From an uncultured Bacteroidales bacterium (lineage in GTDB: Bacteria > Bacteroidota > Bacteroidia > Bacteroidales > UBA932), in NCBI GenBank assembly GCA_949294195.1, contig CASFGK010000013.1:1-44038 (forward strand): a stretch of 44,038 nucleotides of DNA, in the 5' to 3' direction. The translations under genes and the position numbers were made by a program. Below, in pieces: positions 25,706-34,494 of the stretch. The stretch's first letter is position 1. The number at the start of each line of letters is the position of its first letter. A model generated the notes under the pieces. It saw only the letters and a list, made by a program, of their open reading frames with translations, was not told the origin of the DNA and did not search any database.

Positions 25706-27642
25706 TTACTCTCCTCCTTGTATTTATTCATGAGATAATCAGCTCTGAGCAATGCAGCTGTACTGCATGCTGAAGAAATGGCTCCATGAGGCTCGTGAGG
25801 AGGGTCTCCGTCGTACAGTTCGGAGAATGCCCCGACTCCGTGTTTGTTGATATCCTTGTAGAAGCCTTCCGTAAGATATCCAGCCTTCTTATAGAAAGAC
25901 GGGCCGATCATCCTGAAGCAGACATCTATATACGGGCTTAGAAGTGACGGGAACGCACATCCCTGATGGTATGCCAGATCCCTTTCTGTCTGAGAGCCCT
26001 CGTAAACTCCGCGGTATTTTGCGTTTCTCGGAGAGAGCGTCCTGATGCCGCGCGTAGTGACAAGTTCGTTGTTTATAACCTGCATTACCGCCATTTTCTT
26101 CAGGTCGTCTATAGCTGAGTAAGGAAGGTATACGGCGAACAGCTGGTTCGGGCGCACATCCAGATTTCTTCCGTTGTTGTCCACATAATCAGCAAGATAA
26201 CCGGCCTGCTTGTCCCAGAATGTCTTCTGGAAATTCTCCTGCACAAGATCCCTGACATGAGACCATCTCGCAGCAAAGGCGCTTCTTTTTGCACCGTATT
26301 TTGCTTCCATGTCGAGAGCGAAGCAGAGTGCATTATACCACATTGCATTAGTCTCGACCTGATATCCTGCCCTTTCAGTTACAGGACGGCCGTCCACGTA
26401 AGCATTCATCCAGGAAAGCGCCACACGGTCCGTCTGGGCCCAAAGCAGCCCGTTTGGATGCATGGTGATTTCGGCACGCTTGCCCGGTGCATAACTGTCT
26501 ACGATGGCTTTCAATACCTTGCCGTATTTTTCCCAGATTCTTTTTTCTTCTCCTGTAAAATCTATATACTGCTGGATAGTGTCTGTCAGACGCAGCGGAG
26601 CCTCTATCTGGGTCGTTCTCCGGGTAAGTCTGTCCTGCTCGTCCGCAATCAGGTTGTCAAGGATTTCCTCGAACTCCTTGCAGTCTCCGGTTGCATACAG
26701 GGTAAGTCCCGGAAGAGCGATGATGGTCTCGCGCAGAAGACCGGTCTCCAGCCATGAAAAGCCGGCATTGATCTGTTTGTTGCCGTTACGGTTGCAAATC
26801 AGCAGATCGGCATCATGTACCAGGACGTCATGGTAATCCGTTATGTCTGTCAGCTTACGTTCTATCTCGGTGCATTTCCGTTTCAGCTGCTTGGGACTCA
26901 CCTCATTGACAGAGCCGGAAAAGACTATTGTCTCGCCAGGTTTCATGTTCATTACGAACATGCCCGGAACGAACAGGTCCTCGTTGCAGCTGAATCCCCG
27001 GCGGAATTCATCAGAGTAGGTAATCCCGTTGTACCAGTAAGGCTGGTAACGGAATGATGATTTGCAGCTCAGCTGCATATTGAGATCAGGGAAGCCCTCA
27101 TACATATTAAAGGATACGCCGCCTTCCACTTCCTTGTACTCGGTTCTCGCCTCGGAATTCTGGCTGGTAAGGCTATGGACGTTCCTGAACGCCAGGAAAG
27201 GCTTGAGCATCAGAGTAACCTTTTCAGGAGACTCCACCAGCTCGTACTTGACAAGCACCTGATCATTGTCCGGAGCGAGGATAATCGATTTCTTGAATAC
27301 AATCTCCCCCACCTTATAAGTTATCACAGGTACAGGATCAAGGTCGAAGTCCACTATGTACTTATGACCCCTGGGCTCATAGACATCACCATAGCAGTGA
27401 ATGCCCAGATTGAACTGTTTCCCGTTCAGCACCAGACTTTCGTCCAATGCGGAAAGCAGCATGTACTTGCCCTTTCCGAAACGGTCAACAGGCACAGCGA
27501 GAAGCCCGTGGTAGCGTCTCGTATTGCAGGTGACTATGGAAGTGTTGCAATACGCGCCTGTCTTGTTCGCAGAGATAATCTCCCGCTTGAGTGAATAAGA
27601 CAGGTTTACAAGCTCAGACTTGTTGAATGTTAAAAAAGCCAT
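25702..27642 (-). CDS. glycogen debranching enzyme, amylo-alpha-1,6-glucosidase (GH133)
   Basis: Removes alpha-1,6 branch stubs left by phosphorylase. The 646-residue protein has an N-terminal GDE_N beta domain (about 1-240; NTRRYHGLLAVPV, YEPRGHKYIVDFDLDP) and an (alpha/alpha)6-barrel catalytic domain (about 290-640; ALPGLTLYATGDCKEFEEIL, MHPNGLLWAQTDRVALSWM, ETNAMWYNALCFALDM, AYHQGCAFPSLLSPYID). There is no signal peptide, so it is cytoplasmic. It starts 8 bases after glgB stops and overlaps the GT4/5 synthase gene. Confidence 0.92.
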   Translation of the reverse strand: MAFLTFNKSELVNLSYSLKREIISANKTGAYCNTSIVTCNTRRYHGLLAVPVDRFGKGKYMLLSALDESLVLNGKQFNLGIHCYGDVYEPRGHKYIVDFDLDPVPVITYKVGEIVFKKSIILAPDNDQVLVKYELVESPEKVTLMLKPFLAFRNVHSLTSQNSEARTEYKEVEGGVSFNMYEGFPDLNMQLSCKSSFRYQPYWYNGITYSDEFRRGFSCNEDLFVPGMFVMNMKPGETIVFSGSVNEVSPKQLKRKCTEIERKLTDITDYHDVLVHDADLLICNRNGNKQINAGFSWLETGLLRETIIALPGLTLYATGDCKEFEEILDNLIADEQDRLTRRTTQIEAPLRLTDTIQQYIDFTGEEKRIWEKYGKVLKAIVDSYAPGKRAEITMHPNGLLWAQTDRVALSWMNAYVDGRPVTERAGYQVETNAMWYNALCFALDMEAKYGAKRSAFAARWSHVRDLVQENFQKTFWDKQAGYLADYVDNNGRNLDVRPNQLFAVYLPYSAIDDLKKMAVMQVINNELVTTRGIRTLSPRNAKYRGVYEGSQTERDLAYHQGCAFPSLLSPYIDVCFRMIGPSFYKKAGYLTEGFYKDINKHGVGAFSELYDGDPPHEPHGAISSACSTAALLRADYLMNKYKEESK

Positions 27643-27650
27643 ACTATTTA

Positions 27651-29669
27651 TTATTTATCACTACATTTTTCCAATACAACAGCACAGCGGCAAGGGAGGT
27701 AGAGATACAAGGTATCGTCATAGGTCTGGCTGCCGTTGGCCGACTTTTCAGGGACAGTGAAATGCTCTTCGCCTTTTTTGACCCTGTCGAATCCGTCAAA
27801 CTCGGGATCATCGGTATCAAGGACTATGGTATATTTCCCGGCAGGTGCTGCGAACCCATAGTCGGCAAAAGATGATACCGGGTTGAAATTGAGCGCAAAG
27901 ATACAATTTATTCTTTTGAATATTAATATTTTTTTCTCTTCATCCTGTACAAGCAGTTCAGGCGGTGCTGAAAGCAGCCCTTCCTTTCCCGCCAGAGACA
28001 CCATAGCCTTGTCGAAAAGCATCAATGGTCTGTATCTCAAGTAATCCGCTTTGACCAGAGACCACTGCCTCCTTGCATACTTGTAGGACCAGCCGTTTCC
28101 CTCCCGTGGAAAGTCAATCCACTCCGGATGGCCGAATTCGTTCCCCATGAAATTCAGATAACCGTCGCCCGAAGTGGCCATTGTCACGAGTCTTATCATC
28201 TTGTGTAGAGCAAGGCCGCGTTCAACAGCGTCAGAATGGGAGTTACGGTCCATATGGAAATACATCTCCTTATCCATCAGACGGAACGCTATGGTCTTGT
28301 CGCCGACCATGGCCTGATCGTGGCACTCGGCATAGCTGATGGTCTTCTCGTCTTTCCTTTTATTCGTCAGCTGCCACCACATTTCTCCCATACTCCACTG
28401 CTCGTCACTCTGGGTCTTGATCCATTTTATCCAGTTATCGGCAACTCCCATGCTCATACGGAAATCGAACCCTACGCCACCTGCTTCAAAAGGCGCGGCC
28501 AGCCCGGCCATTCCGCTCACGTCCTCGGCTATGGTTATCGCATCAGGATTGACTTCCTTTACCAGCATGTTGGCAAGTGCCAGATATGTCACCGCCGACT
28601 CGTCCACGCCTTCATCAAAATAACAGCCGTATCCGCTGAATGCCCGGCCCAGACCGTGGTCCCAGTACATCATGCTCGTCACCCCGTCAAAACGGAATCC
28701 GTCGAGACGGTACTCTTCCAGCCAGAACTTGCAGTTGGACAACAGGAACTGCTGGGTCTCATGCTTTCCGTAGTCGAAACATCTCGACCCCCATGCAGGA
28801 TGCCTTCCCCTGTCGCCTCCATAAAAATAAAGGTCTTCCCGTCCGTCGAACTTGCTGAGTCCTTCCGCCTCATTGTCAACCGAATGCGAATGCACAATAT
28901 CCATCACGACCGCAATACCGAGTCCATGCGCCTCGTCTACCAGTTCCTTGAACTCTTCAGGAGTCCCGAAACGGGAACTCAGTGCGAAAAAATTGGAGAC
29001 CTGATATCCGAAAGACCCGTAATACGGATGTTCCTGAAGGGCCATTATCTGGATAGTATCATATCCGAGAGAGGAGATATAAGGCAGGACATCTTTCCTG
29101 AACTCAGAGAAAGTGGCCACCTTCTCCTGCTCGGAGCTCATGCCGATATGGCATTCATATATGAAAGGATGTTCTCTTTTGGGAGGATTCCCGTGTTTCC
29201 ATTTGTACGGGACAGGGTCCCACACCTGGGCGCAGAAAGCTTTCGTTTCCGGGTCCTGCACCGCACGCGTGACATAAGCCGGAAGCCTTTCCCCGCCACC
29301 TCCGTGCCACTCTATATACAGCTTGTACAATGTCCCGTGAGACAGGAACATGTCCTCCAGTGTTATTTCCCAATTCCCGTTCCCTACAGGATGAAGGGCA
29401 TAGGCTTCGGTCTTTTTCCAGTTGTTGAATTCTCCGATCAAATATACTTTCAGGGCATTCGGGGCCCACTCCCTGAAAACCCATGAGCCGTCCGCCCTTC
29501 TGTGAAGGCCGTAATACAGGTGATTGTTTATACCTTTGGACAAGGATCCCCCATGTCCGGCAGAAATGCGTTCCCTTTCTTTCAGGATGCGCTCGTGTCT
29601 GGCTTCTATGTCCTCTTCAAAAGGCTTGAGCCAAGGGTCGTCTTCGTATATTTTCTTCATGTCCGGCAT
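27651..29669 (-). CDS. glgB: 1,4-alpha-glucan branching enzyme (GH13, eukaryote-like)
   Basis: Introduces alpha-1,6 branches into glycogen. From MPDMKKIYEDDPWLKPFEED it has 672 residues; an ATG at 29738 would extend back into xseB and is unlikely. An N-terminal CBM48 (about 60-150; REWAPNALKVYLIGEFNNW) precedes the GH13 barrel. Motifs are VVMDIVHSHS, GFRFDGVTSMMY with the nucleophile Asp, ITIAEDVSGM with the acid/base Glu and ECHDQAMVGDKT with the third Asp. These forms, and the compact N-terminus, match the GH13_8 group that also contains eukaryotic branching enzymes. It is the first glycogen gene of the run, 34 bases after xseB. Confidence 0.95.
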   Translation of the reverse strand: MPDMKKIYEDDPWLKPFEEDIEARHERILKERERISAGHGGSLSKGINNHLYYGLHRRADGSWVFREWAPNALKVYLIGEFNNWKKTEAYALHPVGNGNWEITLEDMFLSHGTLYKLYIEWHGGGGERLPAYVTRAVQDPETKAFCAQVWDPVPYKWKHGNPPKREHPFIYECHIGMSSEQEKVATFSEFRKDVLPYISSLGYDTIQIMALQEHPYYGSFGYQVSNFFALSSRFGTPEEFKELVDEAHGLGIAVVMDIVHSHSVDNEAEGLSKFDGREDLYFYGGDRGRHPAWGSRCFDYGKHETQQFLLSNCKFWLEEYRLDGFRFDGVTSMMYWDHGLGRAFSGYGCYFDEGVDESAVTYLALANMLVKEVNPDAITIAEDVSGMAGLAAPFEAGGVGFDFRMSMGVADNWIKWIKTQSDEQWSMGEMWWQLTNKRKDEKTISYAECHDQAMVGDKTIAFRLMDKEMYFHMDRNSHSDAVERGLALHKMIRLVTMATSGDGYLNFMGNEFGHPEWIDFPREGNGWSYKYARRQWSLVKADYLRYRPLMLFDKAMVSLAGKEGLLSAPPELLVQDEEKKILIFKRINCIFALNFNPVSSFADYGFAAPAGKYTIVLDTDDPEFDGFDRVKKGEEHFTVPEKSANGSQTYDDTLYLYLPCRCAVVLEKCSDK

Positions 29670-29703
29670 AATTAAATCAGTCGTAGTTTCAATGTTATCT
29701 GTT

Positions 29704-29907
29704 TCATATCCGTTCAGTATCGGGATCAAGGCTGTCAAGTGCCTCTCTGGCCTGCCTGAGATATGCCCTGCATTTTTTCAGCAAGTCGCCTGCTTTGGCC
29801 ACAGTCCCGGCTATATCGTCAATCCCGGTGGCAGGATCCTCGACTTTTGCCACCAGGGCCTCAAGCTCTGCCACCGCAGATGAATAATCAAACTTTCCTT
29901 TCTCCAT
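29704..29907 (-). CDS. xseB: exodeoxyribonuclease VII small subunit
   Basis: Small helical partner of XseA in exonuclease VII. The start at MEKGKFDYSSAVAELE gives 67 residues, normal for the family; an ATG at 29958 lies inside xseA. The typical pattern of a first helix (YSSAVAELEALVAKVED) and a second helix (AKAGDLLKKCRAYLRQARE) is present. It begins 11 bases after xseA ends. Confidence 0.92.
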   Translation of the reverse strand: MEKGKFDYSSAVAELEALVAKVEDPATGIDDIAGTVAKAGDLLKKCRAYLRQAREALDSLDPDTERI

Positions 29908-29918
29908 AAAAATCCTCT

Positions 29919-31109
29919 TTATTGTCCGTTGTCCGCTGATACCGAATCCACTTTGCAATCCATCTTCCCGTCCGACACCATCAGCGTCACACTGTCTCCC
30001 GGTTTCATTCCGGCAACGCTTCTGATTACCGTTCCGGAACAGTCCACCGCAAGCACATAGCCTTTTTTCAGGATAGATCTCGGATCGGAAGCCCGCATGC
30101 GAGTCTCCAGGATGGACAAATGGTTCTCCATCGCCATGATCTTCCCGGAAAAAGCCGCAGACAGGCCGTGAAGCAGTCCAAGCAGTCTGTTTTCTTCCTG
30201 ATACAGACGTCCGGAAGCCGCAAGCCTGAGCCTGTCGCCATATGACTGGAGCGCCGCATCCTCATCTGCATATAAGGACACGAAGACATCTGCCAGTGCA
30301 GTAGGGGTCTTTACCGACATGTAGGCGACGATATCCACAGCATGCGTATCCTGGTCATGCCCTATCGCAGTAAAGACCGGTACGGGAAACTGCGCCACAT
30401 GCGCCGCAAGGTCATAGTCATCATAGCATATCAGATCAAGACGCGCTCCACCACCGCGCAGGATGGCGACCGCATCATATTCCAATCCGGATTCCATGAC
30501 CGAGTCAAGTGCAGCTATGACCGACCCCGGAGAATCCGCCCCCTGCATAAGAGCCGGGAACAGATCCGTACGGAATACAAAGCCGTATTCGTTTTCGTGA
30601 AGATGCCGCATGAAATCACGGTAACCGGCAGCATCGGGAGCGGATACTACAGCTATCCTGTAAGGAAGCCGTGCCGGCACCAGTCCTTTCTGCATGTCAG
30701 CGAGGCCTTCTTTTACAAGCCTCTCAAGCGTGAGTCTTCTCCTGCGTTCAAGCTCCCCTACCGAGAAATCGGGATCTATGTCACAGACCACAAGAGAAAG
30801 ACCGTAGATCTGGCTGAAGCTTACCTGCACCTGTATAAGCACAAGCATCCCCTCACGAAGAGGGGAACCTGTAACTGACTCGAAATAAGGAGCGATGAAT
30901 CTGTATCTTGAACTCCACACAACCGCCTGGGCCTTGGCAACGATGCCGTTCCCGTCATTCTGGGAAAGCTCCATATAACAATGGCCGCCTACCCTGGCCT
31001 TTATGGCGCTGATTTCAGCCCTGAGCCATATTTTCGACGGGAAAAGCCGTTCTATCCCCTCCTTCAGTCCCGACTGGAGGTCAAACAGGGTTATGAAATC
31101 CTTTTCCAT
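29919..31109 (-). CDS. xseA: exodeoxyribonuclease VII large subunit
   Basis: Degrades single-stranded DNA from either end together with XseB. The 396-residue protein has an N-terminal OB fold (IWLRAEISAIKARVGGHCYMEL), the nuclease core (LPYRIAVVSAPDAAGYRDF, AILRGGGARLDLICYDDY, VFTAIGHDQDTHAVDIVA, KTPTALADVF) and a C-terminal coiled-coil/helical part. At 396 residues it is a little shorter than the about 450 of E. coli. It heads the nine-gene minus-strand run that ends at 17477. Confidence 0.95.
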   Translation of the reverse strand: MEKDFITLFDLQSGLKEGIERLFPSKIWLRAEISAIKARVGGHCYMELSQNDGNGIVAKAQAVVWSSRYRFIAPYFESVTGSPLREGMLVLIQVQVSFSQIYGLSLVVCDIDPDFSVGELERRRRLTLERLVKEGLADMQKGLVPARLPYRIAVVSAPDAAGYRDFMRHLHENEYGFVFRTDLFPALMQGADSPGSVIAALDSVMESGLEYDAVAILRGGGARLDLICYDDYDLAAHVAQFPVPVFTAIGHDQDTHAVDIVAYMSVKTPTALADVFVSLYADEDAALQSYGDRLRLAASGRLYQEENRLLGLLHGLSAAFSGKIMAMENHLSILETRMRASDPRSILKKGYVLAVDCSGTVIRSVAGMKPGDSVTLMVSDGKMDCKVDSVSADNGQ

Positions 31110-31136
31110 TATCGAAAATTTCCGGCTATATCCTTA

Positions 31137-31144
31137 CAAAAATA
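31137..31144 (-). promoter_or_regulatory. -7 element for xseA and the downstream gene run
   Basis: Minus-strand TATTTTTG, 28 bases ahead of the xseA ATG. No -33 TTTG at the usual spacing. The remaining divergent region 31145-31255 is AT-rich and I see no other element in it. Confidence 0.45.
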
Positions 31145-31259
31145 ATAAAAACCTGCCAAACATCTACTGTTTTAATGTAAATTTAATATCAATCCCTTAA
31201 ATATTGTTGTCATAAAAGGAAGTGTTTCAAATATATTTCAAACTATCAACCTTTTTTCT

Positions 31260-31288
31260 TACATTTGCGGACTGAATGTGATTGGAGG
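31260..31288 (+). promoter_or_regulatory. -7 element and strong ribosome binding site of engB
   Basis: TACATTTG (31260-31267) matches TAnnTTTG, with a TTTC about 20 bases upstream. GGAGG at 31284-31288 stands 5 bases ahead of the ATG at 31294, which fixes that start over the in-frame TTG at 31282. Such a full Shine-Dalgarno is rare in this window. Confidence 0.6.
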
Positions 31289-31293
31289 ACGAC

Positions 31294-31917
31294 ATGAAGA
31301 TTAACGAAGCCCTTTTTGCGGGTAGCAGCACGCGGATTTCCGAAAAACCGAAACAGAAATTTCCGGAATTCGCATTCATTGGCAGGTCAAACGTAGGAAA
31401 ATCTTCTCTGATCAACATGCTCTGCAACAACAGAAAGCTTGCCATGACATCCTCCACTCCGGGCAAGACGCGCCTCGTAAACCACTTCCTTATCAACAGA
31501 CAATGGTATCTGGTAGACCTCCCGGGATACGGATATGCGAAAATGTCAATGTCCGGCAGGCAGAAACTCGCACAGATGATAAGGAACTACATAAACCTTT
31601 CCGAGGAGCTTGCAATGCTCTTCGTACTTATCGATTCCCGCCATGATATCGGAAAGATTGACATGGATTTCCTCATAGAGCTCGGCGAAGGCAGGATACC
31701 GTTCGGAATCATTTTTACGAAAGGCGACAAACTTGGTCCGGATGCACTGAAAAGGCAGATTGAAAAAAACAAGGAAATGATACTGGAACACTGGGAGGAA
31801 ATGCCGCCGTATTTTGTCAGTTCCTCAGAGAACGGCACCGGAAGGCAGGAAATTCTGGAATACATAGGATCGGTACTTGACAATATGAAAAACCTTCCTG
31901 ACACACAAAAACTCTAA
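31294..31917 (+). CDS. engB: ribosome biogenesis GTPase EngB (YihA/YsxC)
   Basis: GTPase needed for assembly of the large ribosomal subunit. From MKINEALFAG it has 207 residues. G1 is GRSNVGKSSL, the G2 region is TSSTPGKTRLVN, G3 is DLPGYGYAK and G4 is TKGDK, the circular-free order of the TrmE-Era branch. It is the first gene of the engB-prs-(small protein)-der unit, 13 bases ahead of prs. Confidence 0.95.
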   Translation: MKINEALFAGSSTRISEKPKQKFPEFAFIGRSNVGKSSLINMLCNNRKLAMTSSTPGKTRLVNHFLINRQWYLVDLPGYGYAKMSMSGRQKLAQMIRNYINLSEELAMLFVLIDSRHDIGKIDMDFLIELGEGRIPFGIIFTKGDKLGPDALKRQIEKNKEMILEHWEEMPPYFVSSSENGTGRQEILEYIGSVLDNMKNLPDTQKL

Positions 31918-31930
31918 AACCTCATATACG

Positions 31931-32881
31931 ATGCACAACGAACATAAAATGAAAATCTTTGCTTGCAGGAGTTCCAAACCCCTTGCCGAGAAAATAGCAA
32001 AGTGTCTGGGTACGGAGCTTGGAAAATCTGAAGTGCTTGAATTCAGCGACGGAGAATTCCAGCCGTCTTTCAACGAAAGCGTCAGAGGAGCGACAGTATT
32101 CATCGTGCAGTCGACTTTCCCTCCTGTCGAAAACCTGTTCGAACTTCTCCTGATGATCGATGCGGCCAAAAGAGCTTCAGCCCATACCGTAATCGCCGTC
32201 ATGCCATATTTCGGCTGGGCACGACAGGACAGGAAAGACAAGCCAAGAGTATCGATCGGAGCAAAACTTGTAGCCAACCTGCTGCATGCAGCAGGCTGTG
32301 ACAGAGTCATGACGTGCGACCTTCACGCAGACCAGATCCAGGGATTCTTCGATTTCCCTGTGGACCATCTTTATGCCAGCAACATCTTCCTTCCGTATCT
32401 CAGGGACAAGCATATCGAGAATCTTGCTATCGCCGCTCCCGATATGGGAGGAGCAAAAAGGGCGAACGCATATGCAAGGTATCTACAGTGTCCTGTCATA
32501 ATCTGCCACAAGTCGAGGGAAAGGGCCAATGTCGTAGGCTCCATTACAGCGATAGGCGACGTTGCAGGCAAGAATGTCATCATTGTGGACGATATGATCG
32601 ATACAGCAGGCACACTTACCAAAGCGGCGAACGTACTCAGGGATATGGGAGCGCTCAGCGTAAAGGCATGTGCAACGCATGCGGTATTTTCAGGCAGTGC
32701 CTATGAAAGGATTGCGGAATCGGCACTTGAGGAAGTCATAGTAACCGATACCATCCCTCTTTCCCGCGACCCTGAAAAGGATACCGGAAAAATCACCGTA
32801 CTGTCTGTAGCGGAGACCTTTGCCAATGTCATTGAAAAGGTATATAACTACGAACCTATCAGCGACAGTTTCATTTTCTAA
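31931..32881 (+). CDS. prs: ribose-phosphate pyrophosphokinase (PRPP synthetase)
   Basis: Makes PRPP from ribose 5-phosphate and ATP for nucleotide, NAD, His and Trp synthesis. The 316-residue class I enzyme has the flexible ATP loop YFGWARQDRKDKPR, the metal-binding CDLHADQIQGFF, the catalytic SRERANVV region and the PRPP loop VIIVDDMIDTAGTL. An ATG at 31949 (MKIFACRSSK) is an alternative start. It lies between two ribosome-assembly GTPase genes. Confidence 0.96.
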   Translation: MHNEHKMKIFACRSSKPLAEKIAKCLGTELGKSEVLEFSDGEFQPSFNESVRGATVFIVQSTFPPVENLFELLLMIDAAKRASAHTVIAVMPYFGWARQDRKDKPRVSIGAKLVANLLHAAGCDRVMTCDLHADQIQGFFDFPVDHLYASNIFLPYLRDKHIENLAIAAPDMGGAKRANAYARYLQCPVIICHKSRERANVVGSITAIGDVAGKNVIIVDDMIDTAGTLTKAANVLRDMGALSVKACATHAVFSGSAYERIAESALEEVIVTDTIPLSRDPEKDTGKITVLSVAETFANVIEKVYNYEPISDSFIF

Positions 32882-32893
32882 CAATACATCAGA

Positions 32894-33160
32894 ATGAAAA
32901 TCTTCATCGCAGCTCTTCTTCTCGTGGCCTTGAGTATTATCGGATTATGCTTCAACATCATATTCCGGAAGAACGGACATTTCCCCGAAACTGAAATCAG
33001 CAGCAACAAGGAGATGAGAAAACTCGGCATCAGGTGCGCAAAAGAGGAAGAGCTGCGTATCTGGGGGAAAAAGAACGGGAAAGCCCACCCCACATGCAGC
33101 GACCTGGGCTGCAGCAGCTGCTCGACAAGCTGCAGTTTCATGCCTGAAAAGAAAGACTGA
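32894..33160 (+). CDS. small Cys-rich membrane-anchored protein, function unknown
   Basis: An 88-residue protein with one N-terminal membrane segment (FIAALLLVALSIIGLCFNIIF), a conserved-looking middle (FPETEISSNKEMRKLGIRC) and a Cys-rich tail with C-x4-C-x2-C-x3-C spacing (TCSDLGCSSCSTSC). The layout recalls small metal- or cluster-handling membrane proteins such as NqrM, but I see no firm match to any of them. I recall similar unnamed proteins in other Bacteroidales. It sits 12 bases after prs and 23 before der, so it is surely cotranscribed. The C-terminal cysteines would face the cytoplasm or periplasm depending on orientation; the charge pattern does not settle this. Confidence 0.8.
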   Translation: MKIFIAALLLVALSIIGLCFNIIFRKNGHFPETEISSNKEMRKLGIRCAKEEELRIWGKKNGKAHPTCSDLGCSSCSTSCSFMPEKKD

Positions 33161-33183
33161 AAAAATAAGAGGAGAGACTTGAA

Positions 33184-34494
33184 ATGAGCCTTGTAGCTAT
33201 TGTAGGACGCCCTAATGTCGGGAAGTCAACATTGTTCAACCGCCTCGTTGGAATGCGCCAGGCAATAGTTGACGAGACAGCAGGAGTGACAAGAGACCGC
33301 CATTACGGAAGATGCGAATGGTGCGGACATGAATTTTCCGTCGTTGACACAGGCGGATATACATTCAACTCTGATGACATTTTCGAGGAAGCGATCAGAA
33401 AACAGGTCGTCATAGCGATACAGGAAGCGGATCTTGTCCTGTTCATGGTAGAGGCCGCAACAGGTATCACCGACTATGACGAAGAAATCGCATCCCTGCT
33501 GCGGAAAAGCGGAAAACCTGTTGTCGTAGCCGTAAATAAAGTCGATACCGGAGACAAGATGTATGACACTTACCAGTTCTATTCACTCGGACTCGGTGAA
33601 GTCTGGAGCATATCCGCTGCAAACGGAGGAGGCACAGGCGACCTTCTTGACGAGATAGTCCGGCAGTTGCCGGATGATACTGCCGCACAGGAAGACGAGC
33701 ATCCGGATCTTCCGCATATTGCCATTGTAGGGAAGCCTAATGTCGGCAAGTCCTCTCTTGCAAATGCGCTTCTGGGAACGGAAAGGAATATTGTCACTCC
33801 GCTTGCAGGAACGACCAGGGATGCCGTCAGTACATACTACAACAAATTCGGACACGAGTTCATGCTGGTGGATACAGCCGGCATGAGAAAGAAATCCAAG
33901 GTACACGAAGACCTTGAGTTCTATTCGGTCATGAGATCCATCCGCGCTATCGAGCACTCCGACGTATGCATACTGATGATAGATGCCCAAAGCGGTCTTG
34001 AAGCCCAAGACATGAGCATATTCAACCTTATTTCCAGAAACAGGAAAGGATGCGTGCTGGTAGTAAACAAGTGGGATACTGTCGAAAAGGACAGCAACAC
34101 GATGAAGCGGTATGAGGATGCGCTGAAATCCAAACTGGCCCCTTTCAATGACCTGCCGATCGTTTTCACTTCCGTTATAAACAAGCAGAGAATAATGGAC
34201 GTGCTTAACGCTGCCAGGCTAGTCTATGACAACTACTCGCGCAGGATTCCTACCTCTGCGCTCAATGAAGCAATGCTTCCGGAAATCGAAAACTACCCGC
34301 CACCTGCCTGGAAAGGGAAATACGTAAAAATCAAATATGCGACACAGCTTCCTACCAGGTCACCTTCCTTTGCATTCTTCTGCAACCTGCCCCAGTACGT
34401 CAAGGATCCGTACAAACGCTTTCTTGAGAACAAACTGAGGTCAAAATTCGATTTCTCCGGCTGTCCTGTGCAGATATTCATCAGACAGAAGTAA
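33184..34494 (+). CDS. der: ribosome biogenesis GTPase Der (EngA)
   Basis: Double GTPase required for 50S maturation. The 436-residue protein has two G domains in tandem: [11 protein letters not shown] with DTGGY and NKVD in the first, and [11 protein letters not shown] with DTAGM and NKWD in the second. A C-terminal KH-like domain follows ([17 protein letters not shown]-type segment; [11 protein letters not shown] end). It is the last gene of the engB unit. Its stop region overlaps the convergent kinase gene by 14 bases. Confidence 0.97.
   Translation: MSLVAIVGRPNVGKSTLFNRLVGMRQAIVDETAGVTRDRHYGRCEWCGHEFSVVDTGGYTFNSDDIFEEAIRKQVVIAIQEADLVLFMVEAATGITDYDEEIASLLRKSGKPVVVAVNKVDTGDKMYDTYQFYSLGLGEVWSISAANGGGTGDLLDEIVRQLPDDTAAQEDEHPDLPHIAIVGKPNVGKSSLANALLGTERNIVTPLAGTTRDAVSTYYNKFGHEFMLVDTAGMRKKSKVHEDLEFYSVMRSIRAIEHSDVCILMIDAQSGLEAQDMSIFNLISRNRKGCVLVVNKWDTVEKDSNTMKRYEDALKSKLAPFNDLPIVFTSVINKQRIMDVLNAARLVYDNYSRRIPTSALNEAMLPEIENYPPPAWKGKYVKIKYATQLPTRSPSFAFFCNLPQYVKDPYKRFLENKLRSKFDFSGCPVQIFIRQK

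Noticed and set aside
28236-29486. A 416-codon open frame on the plus strand
   Set aside because: It lies wholly antisense to glgB, whose catalytic motifs are intact, and its translation shows no recognisable domain.
29661-29738. Upstream ATG at 29738 for glgB
   Set aside because: It would overlap xseB in another frame and add residues unlike the family; the start at 29669 fits better.
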